Part shown: positions 10,994-23,893 of the stretch, piece by piece
Numbering within the stretch: the first letter of the stretch is position 1
Layout: every line of letters begins with the position of its first letter
Origin: Reticulitermes lucifugus
Taxonomy: Eukaryota; Arthropoda; Insecta; Blattodea; Rhinotermitidae
NCBI GenBank assembly: GCA_026260175.1
Contig: JAKCWW010000703.1
Span: forward strand, 7,105-71,104
Length of the DNA: 64,000 nt
Reading direction: 5' to 3'
Notes under the pieces: model-generated
What the model saw: the letters and a program-made list of their open reading frames with translations, nothing else
What the model was told of the DNA's origin: nothing
The model's database searches: none
Made by a program: the position numbers and the translations under genes

Positions 10994-13437
10994 TGTTTCA
11001 ATGCACCGTTATGGATCATTCAAAATTGGCCTATAACTTATTAGCTGCATATTTTATTGGTATGATGTTTTGATTTTATGGTTACTAAAAACCATCTGTT
11101 TTAATTAGAAATAAAACTCAACATATAGATACCAGTCTGTTTATCCATTATCGATTATTGCTCTCAGAGAGTGTTTGCAAGATCTGAGCTACTCACACGA
11201 TTTATAACCCGCGGAATTTCCATTGCATTTCTGTCGGGGGCTGGATAAAAGTTTTGTAAGTTGAGCTGCGTGGGAATAATTTATAAGCTTAGACTTTAGT
11301 TCAGCATGAAGTAGGAGGCAGAGTTAACAGAAAATAAATCAATGTATTTCTAGCAGCATTTAATATAAATTTTCTGCAACACTAATATAAAATCCATTAA
11401 GTTGGTACAGAAATATTTGAGTACAAACAGACGCATCCTGCCTGATCATGTGCTAACTTTATACCTAATTAAAATGCATGACAGCTTTCAATGTGTCTAT
11501 TAGGATGTTAATATCCTGATGACCCTGTTATTGATTTATTTTACTTTTCGTGATGTGAATTCACTATCTTCACACGTTCTGTCTTTCCGTCTAAATTCTC
11601 CTGTGTATAAAAAGAGACGACTATTGAGTTCTAGTTTTAGCAAATCTGTAGCAATTCCTTTGTAAGTTATTTTTAAGCAAACTTAATGGAATAGAAATAC
11701 GCTCTCTGTGCAACATTTCAAAGTCCATTATTTGTTACAGGCTTACATATTAATTTCTTTCAAAATTACGTTACTTGTCTTAGGACTACGTGCATGACTG
11801 ACTAGGCACTATAAATGACAGAGATTATCCTTTTTTTCGCTAAATACTTGCATATACCGTTTGGATAAGCATTAGGATAAAATTGTAGGCGGATATATTT
11901 CGTGCTTTGGAAAGTAAAATTCAATTTGAGGTTTATGAATTACATGAATTGTGCATGATATTCATTATCAAAATAAACTCTATTGCAAATTCTGATTCAG
12001 GTGCCAAATATTCTATTTAATGCAAATTTATGAGTAGCTTGGCAGAGGGATGAATAATAACGCTATGTAATGCATTCACGTCTTTCACATTTGAGCAACT
12101 AAAACACAAAGGTAGAACAAATTTGTAATCAGGAACACGGGCACATAAATGCTCATTCTTTTGTTTGTGTTTTTGAAACGATTCAAAATGTACCCAACAT
12201 TTTAAGGAGGTAAGTAAAAAATATTTGGGAGTTTAGTAGTTACCGTTAATCACAAGAATCATTAAACTGATATTATGTACCTCTAAGAATTCAGTTCCTA
12301 ACTCAGAGAGAAGACATTACTTCTCTGTTGTAAAGGTAAATCATTTAATTGTGTTCAGTAAATTAATCACTCTTTATCCCTAGAATTATGAATAAGAGAT
12401 TATATTGGAGGAATACAGAGTTTTGAATAATTGAATTTATGGTACGCATGGAAACCACTGGGCTTAAATATTTACACTTCAGTACTAACGTTTTTCGTAT
12501 AGACTATATTCTCTGGATATAATTTTGTCAGAACGTTTCACAAAAGGATGATTATCCTGTTACGTTCTGTGTTACAATATTATATGTAACGTGAAGGGGA
12601 ATGTTGATCTGTGAAGATCATGAACTAGGGATGAATGGAACATCTCTGCATTCCACTTGCTTTCTGTATCAATTTATAGACGGAAACAGAACAACGAAAT
12701 GACATGTTTAATTCAAAACTACGTCAGTTTTATCGGAAATGTAAAAAAACATGTAAATTAAAACCATTCACGCAAAATACCAAAATTGCTAATCACGTCT
12801 TGCACACAAACACACACACACACATTCATATTTATGCATACACGCGTAGCATCCAAAGAGACTTTCCATAGGTACCATCATTCACTGCATGCGAAAAAAA
12901 TTATCTAACTTACTGTAAAAGTCAGGGTTTGATAGTCCATTAAAATACGCACAGTAAATTATCTCCATTATACATACACTGTATTGAAGGGCCTAAAAGG
13001 GAGGCTAACATGGTCCTACTCAAAACTTTATAAATATGTATGTGACATGTACCAGTTTCCGAACGTCCAGCACAACATTCCACATTCCTAAAATCCGTTT
13101 CTCCTCCAAAAAGCCACTGCTGTTCCAATTAAAACTACTCTGAAGCCTAACTCATCCAGAATCATTGCATCGTGGTTCGTGCAAACTCCCTTCCTCTCAT
13201 CCCTCCAATTTTTACTTTCACTTCCAGCCACACACAGTCAGTGTTCATTCACTCACTACCCCAGTGTAATGGGTGTTCTGCAACTGGAATATTCGTAAAT
13301 ATAACTCCTACGGAGAGGCAAATATAATTCAAAATAATATGGTTCCTGCTTTCATATTTCAAACCTTCGAGTTTTCTGAACATATCTGCATTAGGGCTGT
13401 TTTTAAATGTTTTATACACTATTAGTAAGTGAAAAAC
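10994..13437. other. AT-rich non-coding stretch
   Basis: No gene or intact mobile element recognised. A CA dinucleotide run lies at about 12803-12824. Short open frames are unsupported. Confidence 0.6.
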
Positions 13438-13520
13438 ATAATGAAGGGTTCATGATGATGAATTAAGGAAATTAGTCGACTTCTTTCTTGAGAAGCTGCT
13501 AATCGCTCAGCTAATATCTT
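13438..13520 (-). mobile_element. possible LINE 3'-tail scrap
   Basis: Read on the minus strand, TTAGCTGAGCGATTAGCAG, CTTCTCAAGAAAG and GACTAATT fall in the same order as the 3' tail of the LINE family at 33481 (CTAGCTGAGAA...TTAGCTTCTCAAGAAGGAC). The match is short and decayed and could be coincidental. Confidence 0.3.
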
Positions 13521-13684
13521 AACTGCATGCATGTTTAGGGCCCGAAAATTAATTACCGTTTTCACAAAGCTCACAATGTTACCTATATCGCTGGCCTCAT
13601 GAATTCAGTCCCATTCCCTCCCACACACACTACCCTAAGTTTCACGTTAATATTAATCAATAAGAATCAGATGGGCGGGGTAAG

Positions 13685-13828
13685 TTACACTTACGGGCGA
13701 GAGGAGAGTTCCATAAACAATTTTGATGAGGAAACTGAATAAAAGGGGCAACGTGGAAGACCAAGGCGTTTAGGGTCGATAATACTAATCTGAATATTCA
13801 AGAAATAGGATCAAGGACAATGACTAGG
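13685..13828 (+). mobile_element. LINE 3' fragment, part 1, split by a SINE
   Basis: The stretch reads like the end of the LINE coding region seen at 34100-34330: a GAGAGGAGAG block, a GGAAACTGA block, and AGGGGCAACGTGGAAGAC. It is heavily decayed with no open frame. It stops at the target-site copy CTGATGT (13829-13835), where a group 2 SINE begins. The LINE tail resumes at 14111. Confidence 0.6.
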
Positions 13829-13835
13829 CTGATGT

Positions 13836-14110
13836 GTCTTTTTTTGTGGTGAAGGGCCCCGCAGTAGATGCTACGGACGCACCGCAACCTTGAGGCTTAT
13901 TGTGCAACCCTGTGATGAGGATGATTATTTTTTCCGTGTAATGGAGCACCAGTGGAGTGAAACTGACAGGGGGAAACCCGAAGTACTCGGGGAAAAACCT
14001 GTCCCAGTGCCACTCTTTCCACAACAAATCCGACATGGCCAGACCTGGGATCGAACCCGGGCCTCCGAGGTGAGAGGCCGGCGACTAACCTCCTGCGCTA
14101 TTGCACGGCT
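13836..14110 (-). mobile_element. tRNA-derived SINE, group 2
   Basis: On the minus strand it begins with a tRNA-like head: A-box-like TAGCGCAGGAGG, then B-box GGTTCGATCCC (14050-14060 on the plus strand). A body follows containing GGCACTGGGACAGG, and it ends in an A-rich tail (T run 13839-13846 on the plus strand). It is flanked by CTGATGT at 13829-13835 and 14111-14117, a clear 7-base target-site duplication. A sister copy is at 19636. It carries no protein; overlapping open frames on both strands are by-products of its GC-rich sequence. Confidence 0.9.
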
Positions 14111-14192
14111 CTGATGTTGGGAATTTCTTAACTAGCTGAGGAATTATTAGCTTTTCAAGAAGGACACTAATCCACGGATATATTTATTTAGT
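14111..14192 (+). mobile_element. LINE 3' fragment, part 2 (3' tail)
   Basis: GGGAATTTCTTAACTAGC, then TTAGCTTTTCAAGAAGGAC, then ATTTATTTAGT, is the characteristic 3' tail of the LINE family also present at 33481, 39090, 51466, 52965 and 60628. Together with 13685-13828 it is one older insertion interrupted by the SINE. Confidence 0.7.
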
Positions 14193-14380
14193 CATATTAA
14201 TATTATTTTCCCATATAACCCTTGTTTTCTTCTTCCGTGCTGGGTTGGAGGCCAATTTAATTTGTGCATTTTTGTACTGTTTTCGTATATCACTCTCTCT
14301 CTCATCTACCTTAAAATGGTCATATTATTTGGTGAAGGGTACAAATCATAGAGCTCCTCGTGTGTGCAGTTTTTCTCCAG

Positions 14381-14491
14381 TATCCTGACGATAGTGGAGG
14401 TGGTGATGGAGACAGTGATAATGATGGTGTTATTAATGAAGATGATGATGAAAACAGTAGTACCAATAGACTTACGCAGTATTCTGCCGAG
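14381..14491 (+). CDS. candidate internal exon encoding an acidic stretch
   Basis: The block is bounded by a good acceptor (pyrimidine tract then TTTTCTCCAG, ending 14380) and a good donor (GAG|GTACGT, intron from 14492). It is exactly 111 bases, 37 codons with no stop, so inclusion would keep frame. The frame is D/E/G/S-rich (motifs DDSGGGDGDSDND and NEDDDENSS), typical of a disordered linker. The GAT-rich wording could also come from a decayed trinucleotide repeat, which would weaken the call. No partner exon was found and no family is recognised. Confidence 0.3.
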
Positions 14492-14542
14492 GTACGTTTA
14501 ACAAAATTAAAGAAACGGCAATCGATAAGCAATTGTCATTGA

Positions 14543-17500
14543 TTCATAAGACTGTGTTTATTGATACACCAGACGCAGAAGGATTCTTAACTAAGCCCTA
14601 ATATAGGCATTTCAAACCAAGACTTTTGTCCTCTCTGATGTGAGACTATTTCGTCTGGCAGCTCAGAAAACATGCTACTTTAACTTTAAGGATGGACAAA
14701 CTACGTGTACCGTGAAGTTTATTCTACTTTAAATACACAGGCAGTGAATGTTATACAAAAGTCGGTCCCACATATCAGAATGACAAAACTAACAATTTAA
14801 AACAACATGGACGCTTGAATCCAGCCCGTGAATAGATACATTTTAGCAATATGCCAATTCGGTAGATTAAAACAACAAGACGATAATGATGTTAGTGGTG
14901 AAGATTCAAACTACAGCAATGGCTTACAAATACTCGTCTCCTTATCGTTTCTGTTTCAGAAAAAGTTCTTGCAAGTTTTCATACACACGTAAAAATATCT
15001 CCTGTAACGTAACGGATAAAAACTGAAGTAACAACGTGGCAAGAAATAAATACGTATAGATTATGCCAAAAATCTGTCAAATAGTGGATCTTGTCAGTCG
15101 AACGTTCAGATTAATTAGATATGTGGTAATATAATAAAATTCAATTAAGTAATTCATAGTTCCTTTCACTAATTTCCTATCCGTCTTTGATTACACCCGA
15201 ACAGTATGGTCTCAGATCGAGCGGCCACTCTGTAATATAGAGTTTGTTCACTAAGAGCATCGCCTATACTCTTTAGACCGAGTGTAAATCCGTAGGAGTT
15301 TCTTCCAATTAGACAACCTTTGTTGAATTAGTTTTCAGTCAACAAATGGAGTAGTACTAATGTTAGTCTCTTTATGTTACAGGCTTCTACATTTCTGTAG
15401 CATAGTCTACGGAATGTTACTACAAGGTATTGCAGTTTCTTCAATATTGTAAACAGAAATAAATCTTTACTTTATTTATAAAAGAATTTTTTATATATTC
15501 TCGTACTGAAAATAATATCTGGAACTACGAGAGAACAGGTAGACTCAAGACAATGTCATAATAAGCGGCTTCATATTTTATATTACTCAAGAAATATTAG
15601 CCTGCTAGTTTATCAAATCAAGGAAAATGGAAAGGACAGGGGATGCTAGGGCACGGAGAGGAAGAAAAGCGCAAATATATTTACGATAAGAAGCATGAAG
15701 TCAATCGACAGCTTGTGACACCAGGCCAGAATGGGAATAAATTCAGGTTAATTTACAGTATTAGGATGTAGACTGAATTTTCTGCATTAGGAGAGGATCC
15801 AGTGTCGTACCTTTGTGAAGGCGGTTATTGTACTTAGGATTACTTAGGCGGACATTTTGGACTGCCTAAAAGAGTTAGGATTTTGCAGTTTGGAAATAGT
15901 TACTGTGGTGATATAAATAATGTACCTTCTGTTTGATCACATGTCAAAATACTTCGTTGGCTCTTGAATGGAAAACATACTGACATTCGAACGGAAAAGC
16001 GTTTAGGGAATTTATCAAGTATTAACCTGTACAGTACGGTAGGTTTAAATCCCAAAGTTGCCTCTGACGACCGGAGTTCTTTTCGCTTTAAATGCCCGTT
16101 TTCGCACGTGCTGATATTATCCGTCGTATTTCATACATTATTAAAGACAAAAACTTCAAATAAAAAGTACACGCTTAAGAATGAATCCATCTACCCATTA
16201 CGCAAGTTTCAAGAAAATCCACCTATTTTTACGCAGCTTAGTTGAAGGTCATTTTTATTTTGTTTATTTTTCACTTTAAGTATCTTTTCTAGATTTATTC
16301 ACTTCAAATATCTCTTGCTGTAAGTGGAGATACTGTGCTATAACATTTGGAAATAACTATACATGTCACCGTATTTCCTGAGGCACTGTTTAGTTTGCAG
16401 TCTTATAAAGTGTTCAGTTTTCGTTGTAATGCTGGCTTATCTGGGTGTTGAGTTCATATGTAATCAGTGGGGGGAGAAAAAAATAAATGCAGACATTCAT
16501 TGCACTGGTTAGTGCAATATGGGACCACAGGCAAATGTCCTTTATTCTGCTGTAAGGATTTCTTCGTGACTAATTTGAATTTTAGTTTCATGCTTATGTC
16601 TATCTTCAACTCAACGGTTCAGTCCACTGCCTGTCCTAGCAATAACATGCGATAAGCCAGGTAGTGCAGACTCCAATTAAACCTCATTAGTGATAATTTC
16701 AACTGGAATTAAATTTCACAATCTTTCATGCCTGTACAAGCCTTTTAAATAAATATTGTGAAAAAGGGACGTGTAATTATAGAGGCAGAAAATTTTAAAG
16801 AAGACGTGGCGTTGCGGGACAATGTTTTCCCATTCGGCCGTGAAGGTATTTAAATTGTTGGAACAGTATTTTCCCGTTCGGACGTAAAGGGCTAACATAT
16901 AACTCTTATATGGCCACTGAAACATTTCGATCAATAAGACATAATACGATAAAAAGAAATGAGAAAAGAAAATCATATATAAAGCACAAGAAAATACTAA
17001 ATGTAACATTTGTGTACAAATATTATTATTATTGTTATTGTTAAAACAATTGATCCACAAAATATTTAGAAAAAGTCAACGTGCCAACCTTTGTAAATAA
17101 AAATACATAACAATTAAGTGGAAAGGAAATACACAAAAGACGGCTAATTCTGTTTTAACTTAAAACCTCGAGAAATAAAATATTTTATAATTTTAAAATA
17201 ATTGCAAAATTTTAAGATTTTAACTCCACTTTAAGTACACTTTCATAGCCAATAAAAATTATGAATGACACAATCGGATTCCAACATACTGTTATTTTGT
17301 AGAAATAAACGTTATTTTCTTTACAATAGTTTATAATAATTTTTAGAATGTACTGTAATAATAATCGACCGCGATATTAACATCTGGTTTTTAATTTTAT
17401 GGTAAATACTAAGAAATCTTTGAAACTAAGCACAGGCTCTATTCCATATAGATAACTAATACAACAATATGTGACACTAAAATATTTATGAAATATTTCC

Positions 17501-18849
17501 TCCATTTTGACAAAGCGTTTTCACTTGAATTTTTCTAACTTACATTTCCCGGATAGGAAGAAAATATAATTTTTTCATGAGCGGTAATTAATGTATATTA
17601 AATGATTGGAGCGTAGACACAGAGACTGAAAATTTTGTAGAAGACAGGAACGTCATATTTATGTACATACATTTTTCTTTATATTTTACACTTTACAATT
17701 TTGTATCCAGTAGGGTTTACCCATTATAATTAAATTATTTGGGCTTCGCGTAAATTATATTCAACGGCACGTACGCCATTACACTGCTTACAGGAGAATT
17801 GTAATTAGGATTCTGAATCCATCTCCTTTCATGGTGTGAGCTACCTCTTTTGTGTGAGGTCCTCTCAATTTTTTCCAACAGCCGAATTGGCTCTGCTCTA
17901 TTCTGCAGAGAAGTATTCAGATACTAATTTGGGTGACGCCAGATCGTTAAATAGCCATCTATCTACGACTTCTGTAAAATTTCAGTGACCCAAATAAACC
18001 ACAAACTTTTCAGCACGTTGAAAAATATTACACAAGCAACATATGTATGCTAGAAACTGAAAAAATAACGCCAGCCCAATGAATTTTATAAAGAGGAAAT
18101 TAAATTAATTTTAAACTTTTCATAATGTAAATATTAAACACATTAGTTTCACTAAACACACAAAAGCAACGGAAAAAATAATCTTTGAAGGGCTCTTAAA
18201 ATTTTAATTCGCATTTTGGTTTAAGGAAAGTAATTCTTTCGATATGCGTTTGTAATTTTGGGGCAACCCACTAAAACATTCTCTTTGGTAGGAAGAAGTT
18301 AGTGTAATTAAAGAAGAGGGGATTTTTAATCTTTTTGCAAGGGCAATTTAAAATTATACACACATAAGACCAAATTAATCTTCTAACAGATTTCCATAAC
18401 GTGGGAGTTGTACCCCAGAAGAGGTTTGTACTCACTGCAAAATAAATATATTCCGGCTGTTACAAGCATATAGATATAGGCCTACAAGTCAGTGTTGAAG
18501 AAGCCAAGATGTACAGTGAAAAATAATTAAGCTTAAAGCGTTATTTTAAGTAACTGTAGGCCTATGGGTAATTATGTCGATAATATTTATTTCCCTATTC
18601 GAAATAATCGAAAATATTATGGTCGTTTTATTCAACGTCATGTTCGTCAATACAGTGATTTATTACCTAACACAATATTTATAGCCTTCTTTAACACAAT
18701 AAATTTTTCTTTTTCTTCTTTATACTTCTCCTCTCCTTCTTCTTCGCCGTCCTGATCTAATTCATCCAGCTTCATTAACCGTCGTCATTTTTTCCACGCT
18801 AGTTGTCACAGTCATCATCAGTATTTTGTTCTTCATCCCAATCATAATT
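14543..18849. other. AT-rich non-coding stretch
   Basis: No gene recognised. Local features are a diverged direct repeat at 16825-16890 (units of 44 bases) and a short TTA-type run near 17023-17042. The 93- and 114-codon open frames at 15964-16245 (+) and 16716-17060 (-) are AT-driven and show no domain. Confidence 0.6.
16825..16890 (+). repeat. short direct repeat, period 44
   Basis: TTTTCCCATTCGGCCGTGAA at 16825 recurs as TTTTCCCGTTCGGACGTAAA at 16869, with related wording between (ACAATG/ACAGTA). Two units are visible. They are GC-richer than the surroundings. Function unknown. Confidence 0.7.
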
Positions 18850-19200
18850 ATAAAAACCTGCAGCATCTAAAAGACCATCAATTTTGTCAAAAGCCCCACA
18901 TTTCCTTTAACCTGAAACATAATATGGTCTACCATTTGGACGGAGCAACAAAAGCATGCTGTATGTTGCTGACGGTAAATGCGTCTTATTCTAGTGTATT
19001 TGTATGAGGTTATCAATACTTGATTCAGCGCTGAGATGATGAAGATAATGCTTGTGATGGCTATATCAACATTACTATAAAGAAGATGATTCAGGTAGTC
19101 TGGATTGTAATGCTGTGCCATTGGATGTGTGCCTGCCAACTGTTCGAAGGAACGTAGTGTCTTCAAAACCTCGGAAAACACTGTTCCAAGGACAGAGAGT
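18850..19200 (-). repeat. possible repeat-derived open frame
   Basis: A 104-codon minus-strand frame (18867-19181) contains the words TLRSFEQLAGTHPMAQHYNP. The underlying DNA (AGCATTACAATCCAGACTA) reminds me of a dispersed repeat tail in cockroach-like genomes, but I cannot name it. No domain, signal peptide or splice context supports a host gene. It could equally be chance. Confidence 0.2.
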
Positions 19201-19635
19201 CACATTTCAGAAGACCTGAGTTCACAGCAATAACGTTGTAAAGACTGTAAAACTCGCAATTATGAAGTAGCACTTTTAACCGTATTCTTAACTAATCGAT
19301 GGGTTATGTCAGCATTTCCGGCACAGAAAAAAAAACTGTCATACTGGACAGCAAATGAAGTTGAAAATTTACAAAATACGGTGGAAGAATAGACAGAAAA
19401 ATAGTACACGCATGAAGATCATATTTAGGAAGTTAGTAATCAATAGAGACGCCAAGAATGGAAAAAACTGGGACAGACGGGGAAAATATGAAGACAAAAA
19501 CTGGAGAAATAAGAGCTTCCGCAGCCTAATACATTAAGAACAAGCACATGAAGAACACTACTGTATAGCTCGTGATGTTATCACAAGTATTTCCCCACAA
19601 TAGGGACCAGCAACCCACCTACTGGAATATGACGC

Positions 19636-19935
19636 CTTTTTTTAGAATGGCCCCGCAGCAGATGCTACGGACGCACCGCAGCCTTCAGGCTTATTGTGCA
19701 ACCTTGTGATGAAGAGAAAGATGGTCGATTTTTATCACTTTTCCAAGTAATGGAGCACAAGTGGAATGAAATTGACAGGGGAAAATCGAAGTACTCGGGG
19801 AAAAATCTGTCCCAGTGCCACTTTGTCCACCACAAGTCCCACATGGACTGACCCCGGGATCGAACCCGGGCCTCCGCGGTGGGAGACCGGTGACGAGGCC
19901 GGCGATTAACCGCCTTAGCCATGGCACGGCCTAAG
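19636..19935 (-). mobile_element. tRNA-derived SINE, group 2
   Basis: Same element as at 13836. On the minus strand: a head with GGCTAAGGCGGTTAATCGCC, B-box GGTTCGATCCC, a body with GTGGGACTTGTGGTGGAC and CTGTCAATTTCATTCCAC, and an A tail. It is flanked by TGACGC at 19630-19635 and 19936-19941, a short target-site duplication. Its head is slightly longer than in the 13836 copy, with an extra GCCGG-type segment between the A and B boxes. It is non-coding; the two minus-strand frames across it are by-products. Confidence 0.9.
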
Positions 19936-20267
19936 TGACGCGTTTACTATATTGCAATAATATTTCGCAGCACATGAGAAAATGAATAAATCATTTCCCT
20001 GTTTGATGAATATGTATATTGGATCAACTGAATTTGTTATTTGCAGCTGTAATCAAAAGCACTCAGTTAACTAAACTTAAAAACCGAATGTATTACAACA
20101 TAAACTAAATTCAGTACCCTCGTTTCATATAACATGATGTAGTTATTATGCTGCCATTATAGGTCGCCTACATCCGGTTTTGCTACCAAGAAGGCCTCAT
20201 GGACTGCTGCATCGCTAAGCTGAACAAGACGGCACTGGAGAGGGATCTGTCTTTACCAACGTAGAGA

Positions 20268-20524
20268 TTTTTTTTCCATGGCCTAACAGCCCGTGTGGGC
20301 CAGAGCCTCCTAATTACTGAGGCTTCACGATCGCAGTCAGACACAACACACGTAGTAGGATTCCTCTGGACGCGTCATCAGCCCGACGCAAAGACCTCTG
20401 CCTGACAACACAAAACACTCACAAAAGACAGACATCCATGCCTCCGGCTGTATTCGAAACCACATTCCAAGCAAGGGGCGGCCGCACACCCACGCATTAC
20501 ACGGCGCAGCTACTGGGATCGGCT
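20268..20524 (-). mobile_element. tRNA-derived SINE, group 3, diverged
   Basis: It aligns by eye along its whole length with the better preserved copy at 40757. Shared words on the plus strand are TTTTTTTCC, ACTTCACGATC/GCTTCACGATC, GGACTCCTCTGGACG/GGATTCCTCTGGACG, AGACCTCTGCCTGACAACAC and CACTCACAAAAGACAGAC. The pol III head lies at the high-coordinate end. The B box is damaged relative to 40757, suggesting an older copy. No clear target-site duplication was found. Confidence 0.85.
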
Positions 20525-20710
20525 CCTATTTAGGGATGCTTTCGTCATTTTTCTTCAGGTACTAAAGAGAACCCACGTAAGCAAGCTACAAGACTAATTA
20601 TAATTTGTTATTGTCGACACTCATACAGGATATGTCACAGACAGAATGTAGAAACATCACTGCTTATCATATCTGCTTCATGTTCCTTTGTCGTTTACAT
20701 TCCTTGAAAT

Positions 20711-20822
20711 AAAAGTGAAGTAAAGTTCTCACTAGAATGGGCCATGTAGGCCCAGAGGGGGAGTAGAGGTACAGCTCTTCTCTTTCTGTAACCCTGGAAC
20801 TAGATGAGGGTGGGTGATCAAC
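20711..20822 (-). mobile_element. group 1 SINE, 3' fragment
   Basis: On the minus strand it reads ATCACCCACCCTCATCTAG, GTTACAGAAAGAG, CTGTACCTCTACTCCCCC, then TCTGGGCCTACATGGCCC and GAACTTTAC. This is the last 110 bases of the group 1 SINE at 3540 in the same order. The tRNA-like head is missing (5'-truncated). Confidence 0.8.
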
Positions 20823-23800
20823 TCCTCTTGAAATATTCTGAGATATTATTTTCCCTTTATGCATTAAAAATTTAATTATATTTAAAACCTCATTACACAA
20901 AACCATAAAAATGAACCACATGTTACTAATCCGCCCGCTGCTTCTGAAATTATGACACTTTAGATATTTGATCATATTCCTTGAACGGTGGATCGGATCG
21001 TACTCTTTTACATATAATTCACATTAAGCGACTGTCCTTCCTTCAAGTATTTTAGCTTCAGATACAAGAACTTTATTAGGTGCTTTGGAGAAGCTTTTCT
21101 ACTGCCAAAGAATTCCGCGGTGAAGTAAGATTGGGAAAAACTAATTTTCCAATTTTCACTTAATTCACATACTCTTAATTTCTTTAACTTCAATTGTATT
21201 CATTATTACTTAATTCTACTGCATCATACTGTTGTGGGCTAGGTAGATTGGTAATAGATCTGTTTATAATCTTCATAATCACCCTCCTGACGAAATGCAG
21301 TACAAATAAACTGCAAAAAATAACACTAGTTTTGAAATGCCGTGTAATTGACAATTTTTAAGTATTAGTGACGATGCGGTCGTTCGGCAATATACAGATA
21401 TTAACCGCATAAAAAATGTGCAGATAAAAAACGAGTGCAGTAATCGTTCTAAATCATTCGGTATTAATAGTAAACACACTGCGCAAATAAGGTTAGAAGA
21501 AACTGTAAAGCTGAAATAAAAATGTCAGTTACTGCGTTATATCTGTGTGCAGGGTTTTAATAGGGAGTTTAATTATTCCTTGTGGTTCCCTGTACTGAGG
21601 AAAATTTGTTAATGACTTCTGATGGTATTTATAGACAATCTCATAATAAATATGCATGTAGGTATATGCTCTGATGGTATAAGTAAAAGCACGGACGTTA
21701 ATACTGAAAGCTTTTTGCACTTTAGCCAAGTTTTCGTTACATATCCTTCGAGCGAAATTAATAGACCTGAGTGGGCTAACACGCACCTAAAGAAGGGAGA
21801 ATGTGTCTCACATTAGGTGACGCGACTGAGTGAGATAGCATGTCGGATAATAAAGTTATAAGACTGAATAAACCAAAATAGTGTGGCTTTACTAGATTTG
21901 TTATACTGAGTGAGCTAATGTATCGGATATTAAGTGATGGGACTGAGTATGCCAAAGAAATGCGGCTGTTACTAAATTTATTGGAGTGACTGATTTAAGA
22001 CTTTCGTAATTATTCTAGTTCAATCTCAAAATTAGGCAATTACTAATAAATTTTTTATTTTCGTCAGTTATAATAATAATAATATTTATCATCTTAAATG
22101 AATATGTTCCTCAAGTGTCTCCCTCAGCTGTTGGTGCTTAAAGAAACAACAGATCAACTCCTTGGCTATATGCTGTTTTTCGTCACTCTTTTTCGGTTCT
22201 TTCGCTCAATAGAAAATGTTAGGATAGAACTACTTTAATTCAGTAGCGAGTTTCATTCCAATTTATCCCAATAAAGTCTTCGTCTCCAAACATTCATCAT
22301 CATAACTATATTCCTCCTATCGAAACTGTTCAAATAATGTTCATCTTTCACGACATCACCTCTGTATTGTTACTCACAGAAAATAAAAAAATAATAGCAA
22401 CACTATTTTTAAGTAATGTTGTATCTATATGATTTTGTTTCTTGAATTTACGAACATAAATACAAAATCGGGATTATAAAGGTTAAAATCCATACACGCC
22501 CGATTTTTTCTGCGGACTTGAACGCAAACGGCGGTGACTGATTACGTCAGTCAAGTACTAAATTATTTGTCGGACACCAAAATGTAGGCCAGTTACACAG
22601 GCAGATAATAAGACAGAGGATTTAATAGGCTACGGTTTTAACCTTGTTTTTGTGGAAGGAATGCGCTGAGAAGACTTCGGAATTTATGTGAAGCGGAGTT
22701 TCTTCCTTAGCCAGACATTTCACCTGTAGTTTTCTTTCAGCAAGCGACACAGGTCTAATCAGTTCTAAATCCGTGTGCTTGTTGGAAGCGAGAATTTTAA
22801 TCTGCGATTTAATTTTTTAAAGCCAGCGGTTGCTTTATGTAGTAGCTTCATGTTTAACATTCACAATTTCTACATTCTGCCCACAGAATATACTTATGTG
22901 TTTTATATGTACCTCAGAACAAACAGCGATTTTTTCCTTACACAACATTAGGAGCTGGTCTTACAACCGACATCAAGAGTGTTTACTGCGCGGTACGAAC
23001 TGGGTCTTTTAAACAAACAGATTGTGCTTCGTCCTTAAAGGCTTAAATTACCTGGAAAAAATGTTTCAGATTAATGATCACATAAAACACTGTCAGATGA
23101 TCGGATCACTATCTTCCAAATTACACGTAAAGACTACGTGTGTATGATCCTCTATTTAGACACTTTGTTAAAGGTTGGAGTGCTACAGGAATGAAGGGGA
23201 TCCCTTTTGTTACGTCACTGACTCGCGGAATTCCGTGCTGTGAGGAACATTATTGCACCCCAGGGTATAACTTAGTGCTACGATGTGTGTTAGTAGTGAC
23301 TTCAGTAGGGCGTTATTTCTGACATCGCATATATATTCTAATACACAGAAAAGTTGTAACGTATCTTTTTCAGATCGGCTTAAGTTGAAATCCTTCATAC
23401 ATCTCCTTCCTACATCAAGGTTACCAAAATGGCCGTGTTTTACTACTCCAAAAAACATTCCTAACCAGGATATTATGGGACCAGGCAGCTGAGGTTGCTT
23501 GCGCGACAATTAGAACCTACTTTTGGAAATTGTAATTTTTATTTTGAGTAGTGTTTGTTTTATAAGTTATTTAAGCTTATTTTTTTCAAAATGTGGAAGT
23601 ACTGTTAAGTTGCATTCTAATCTTTGCTCCTATTCGGGAGGTCTCAAAATCAAATATCTACCCGAAACCTGACTATCCTAAGTAGTGATTTGCAGCTTTT
23701 CTCACTTCCACCAGAAGTACCCAGGGATTGTACATAAATTAAGCCATGACGCCGCCTTTCCTTATCCTTTTCAGTTAATTATTCACTCTTTCAGATATTT

Positions 23801-23893
23801 AAAGATGTGCATTCCGAGAAATTAGACGCTTTATTAAAACTCCAATAATGAATAAGAGACATTCGGGTATTCAGGGTAGTAAACATGAGAATG
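20823..23893. other. AT-rich non-coding stretch
   Basis: No gene recognised. It holds the 80-base tandem duplication at 21826-21985 (listed). Open frames at 20667-20975, 21529-21786 and 23210-23509 are AT-rich, unsupported and partly overlapped by frames on the other strand. Confidence 0.55.
21826..21985 (+). repeat. diverged tandem duplication, period 80
   Basis: CTGAGTGAGATAGCATGTCG at 21826 recurs as CTGAGTGAGCTAATGTATCG at 21906, and the rest of each unit also corresponds (ATAAGACTGAATAAACCAAA with ATGGGACTGAGTATGCCAAA; TGTGGCTTTACTAGATTTGT with TGCGGCTGTTACTAAATTTA). A third, poorer start (CTGAGTGGGCTAACACG) lies near 21768. Probably a short minisatellite. Confidence 0.75.

Noticed and set aside
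13824-14114. Open frames on both strands of 70-74 codons
   Set aside because: Both lie in the group 2 SINE.
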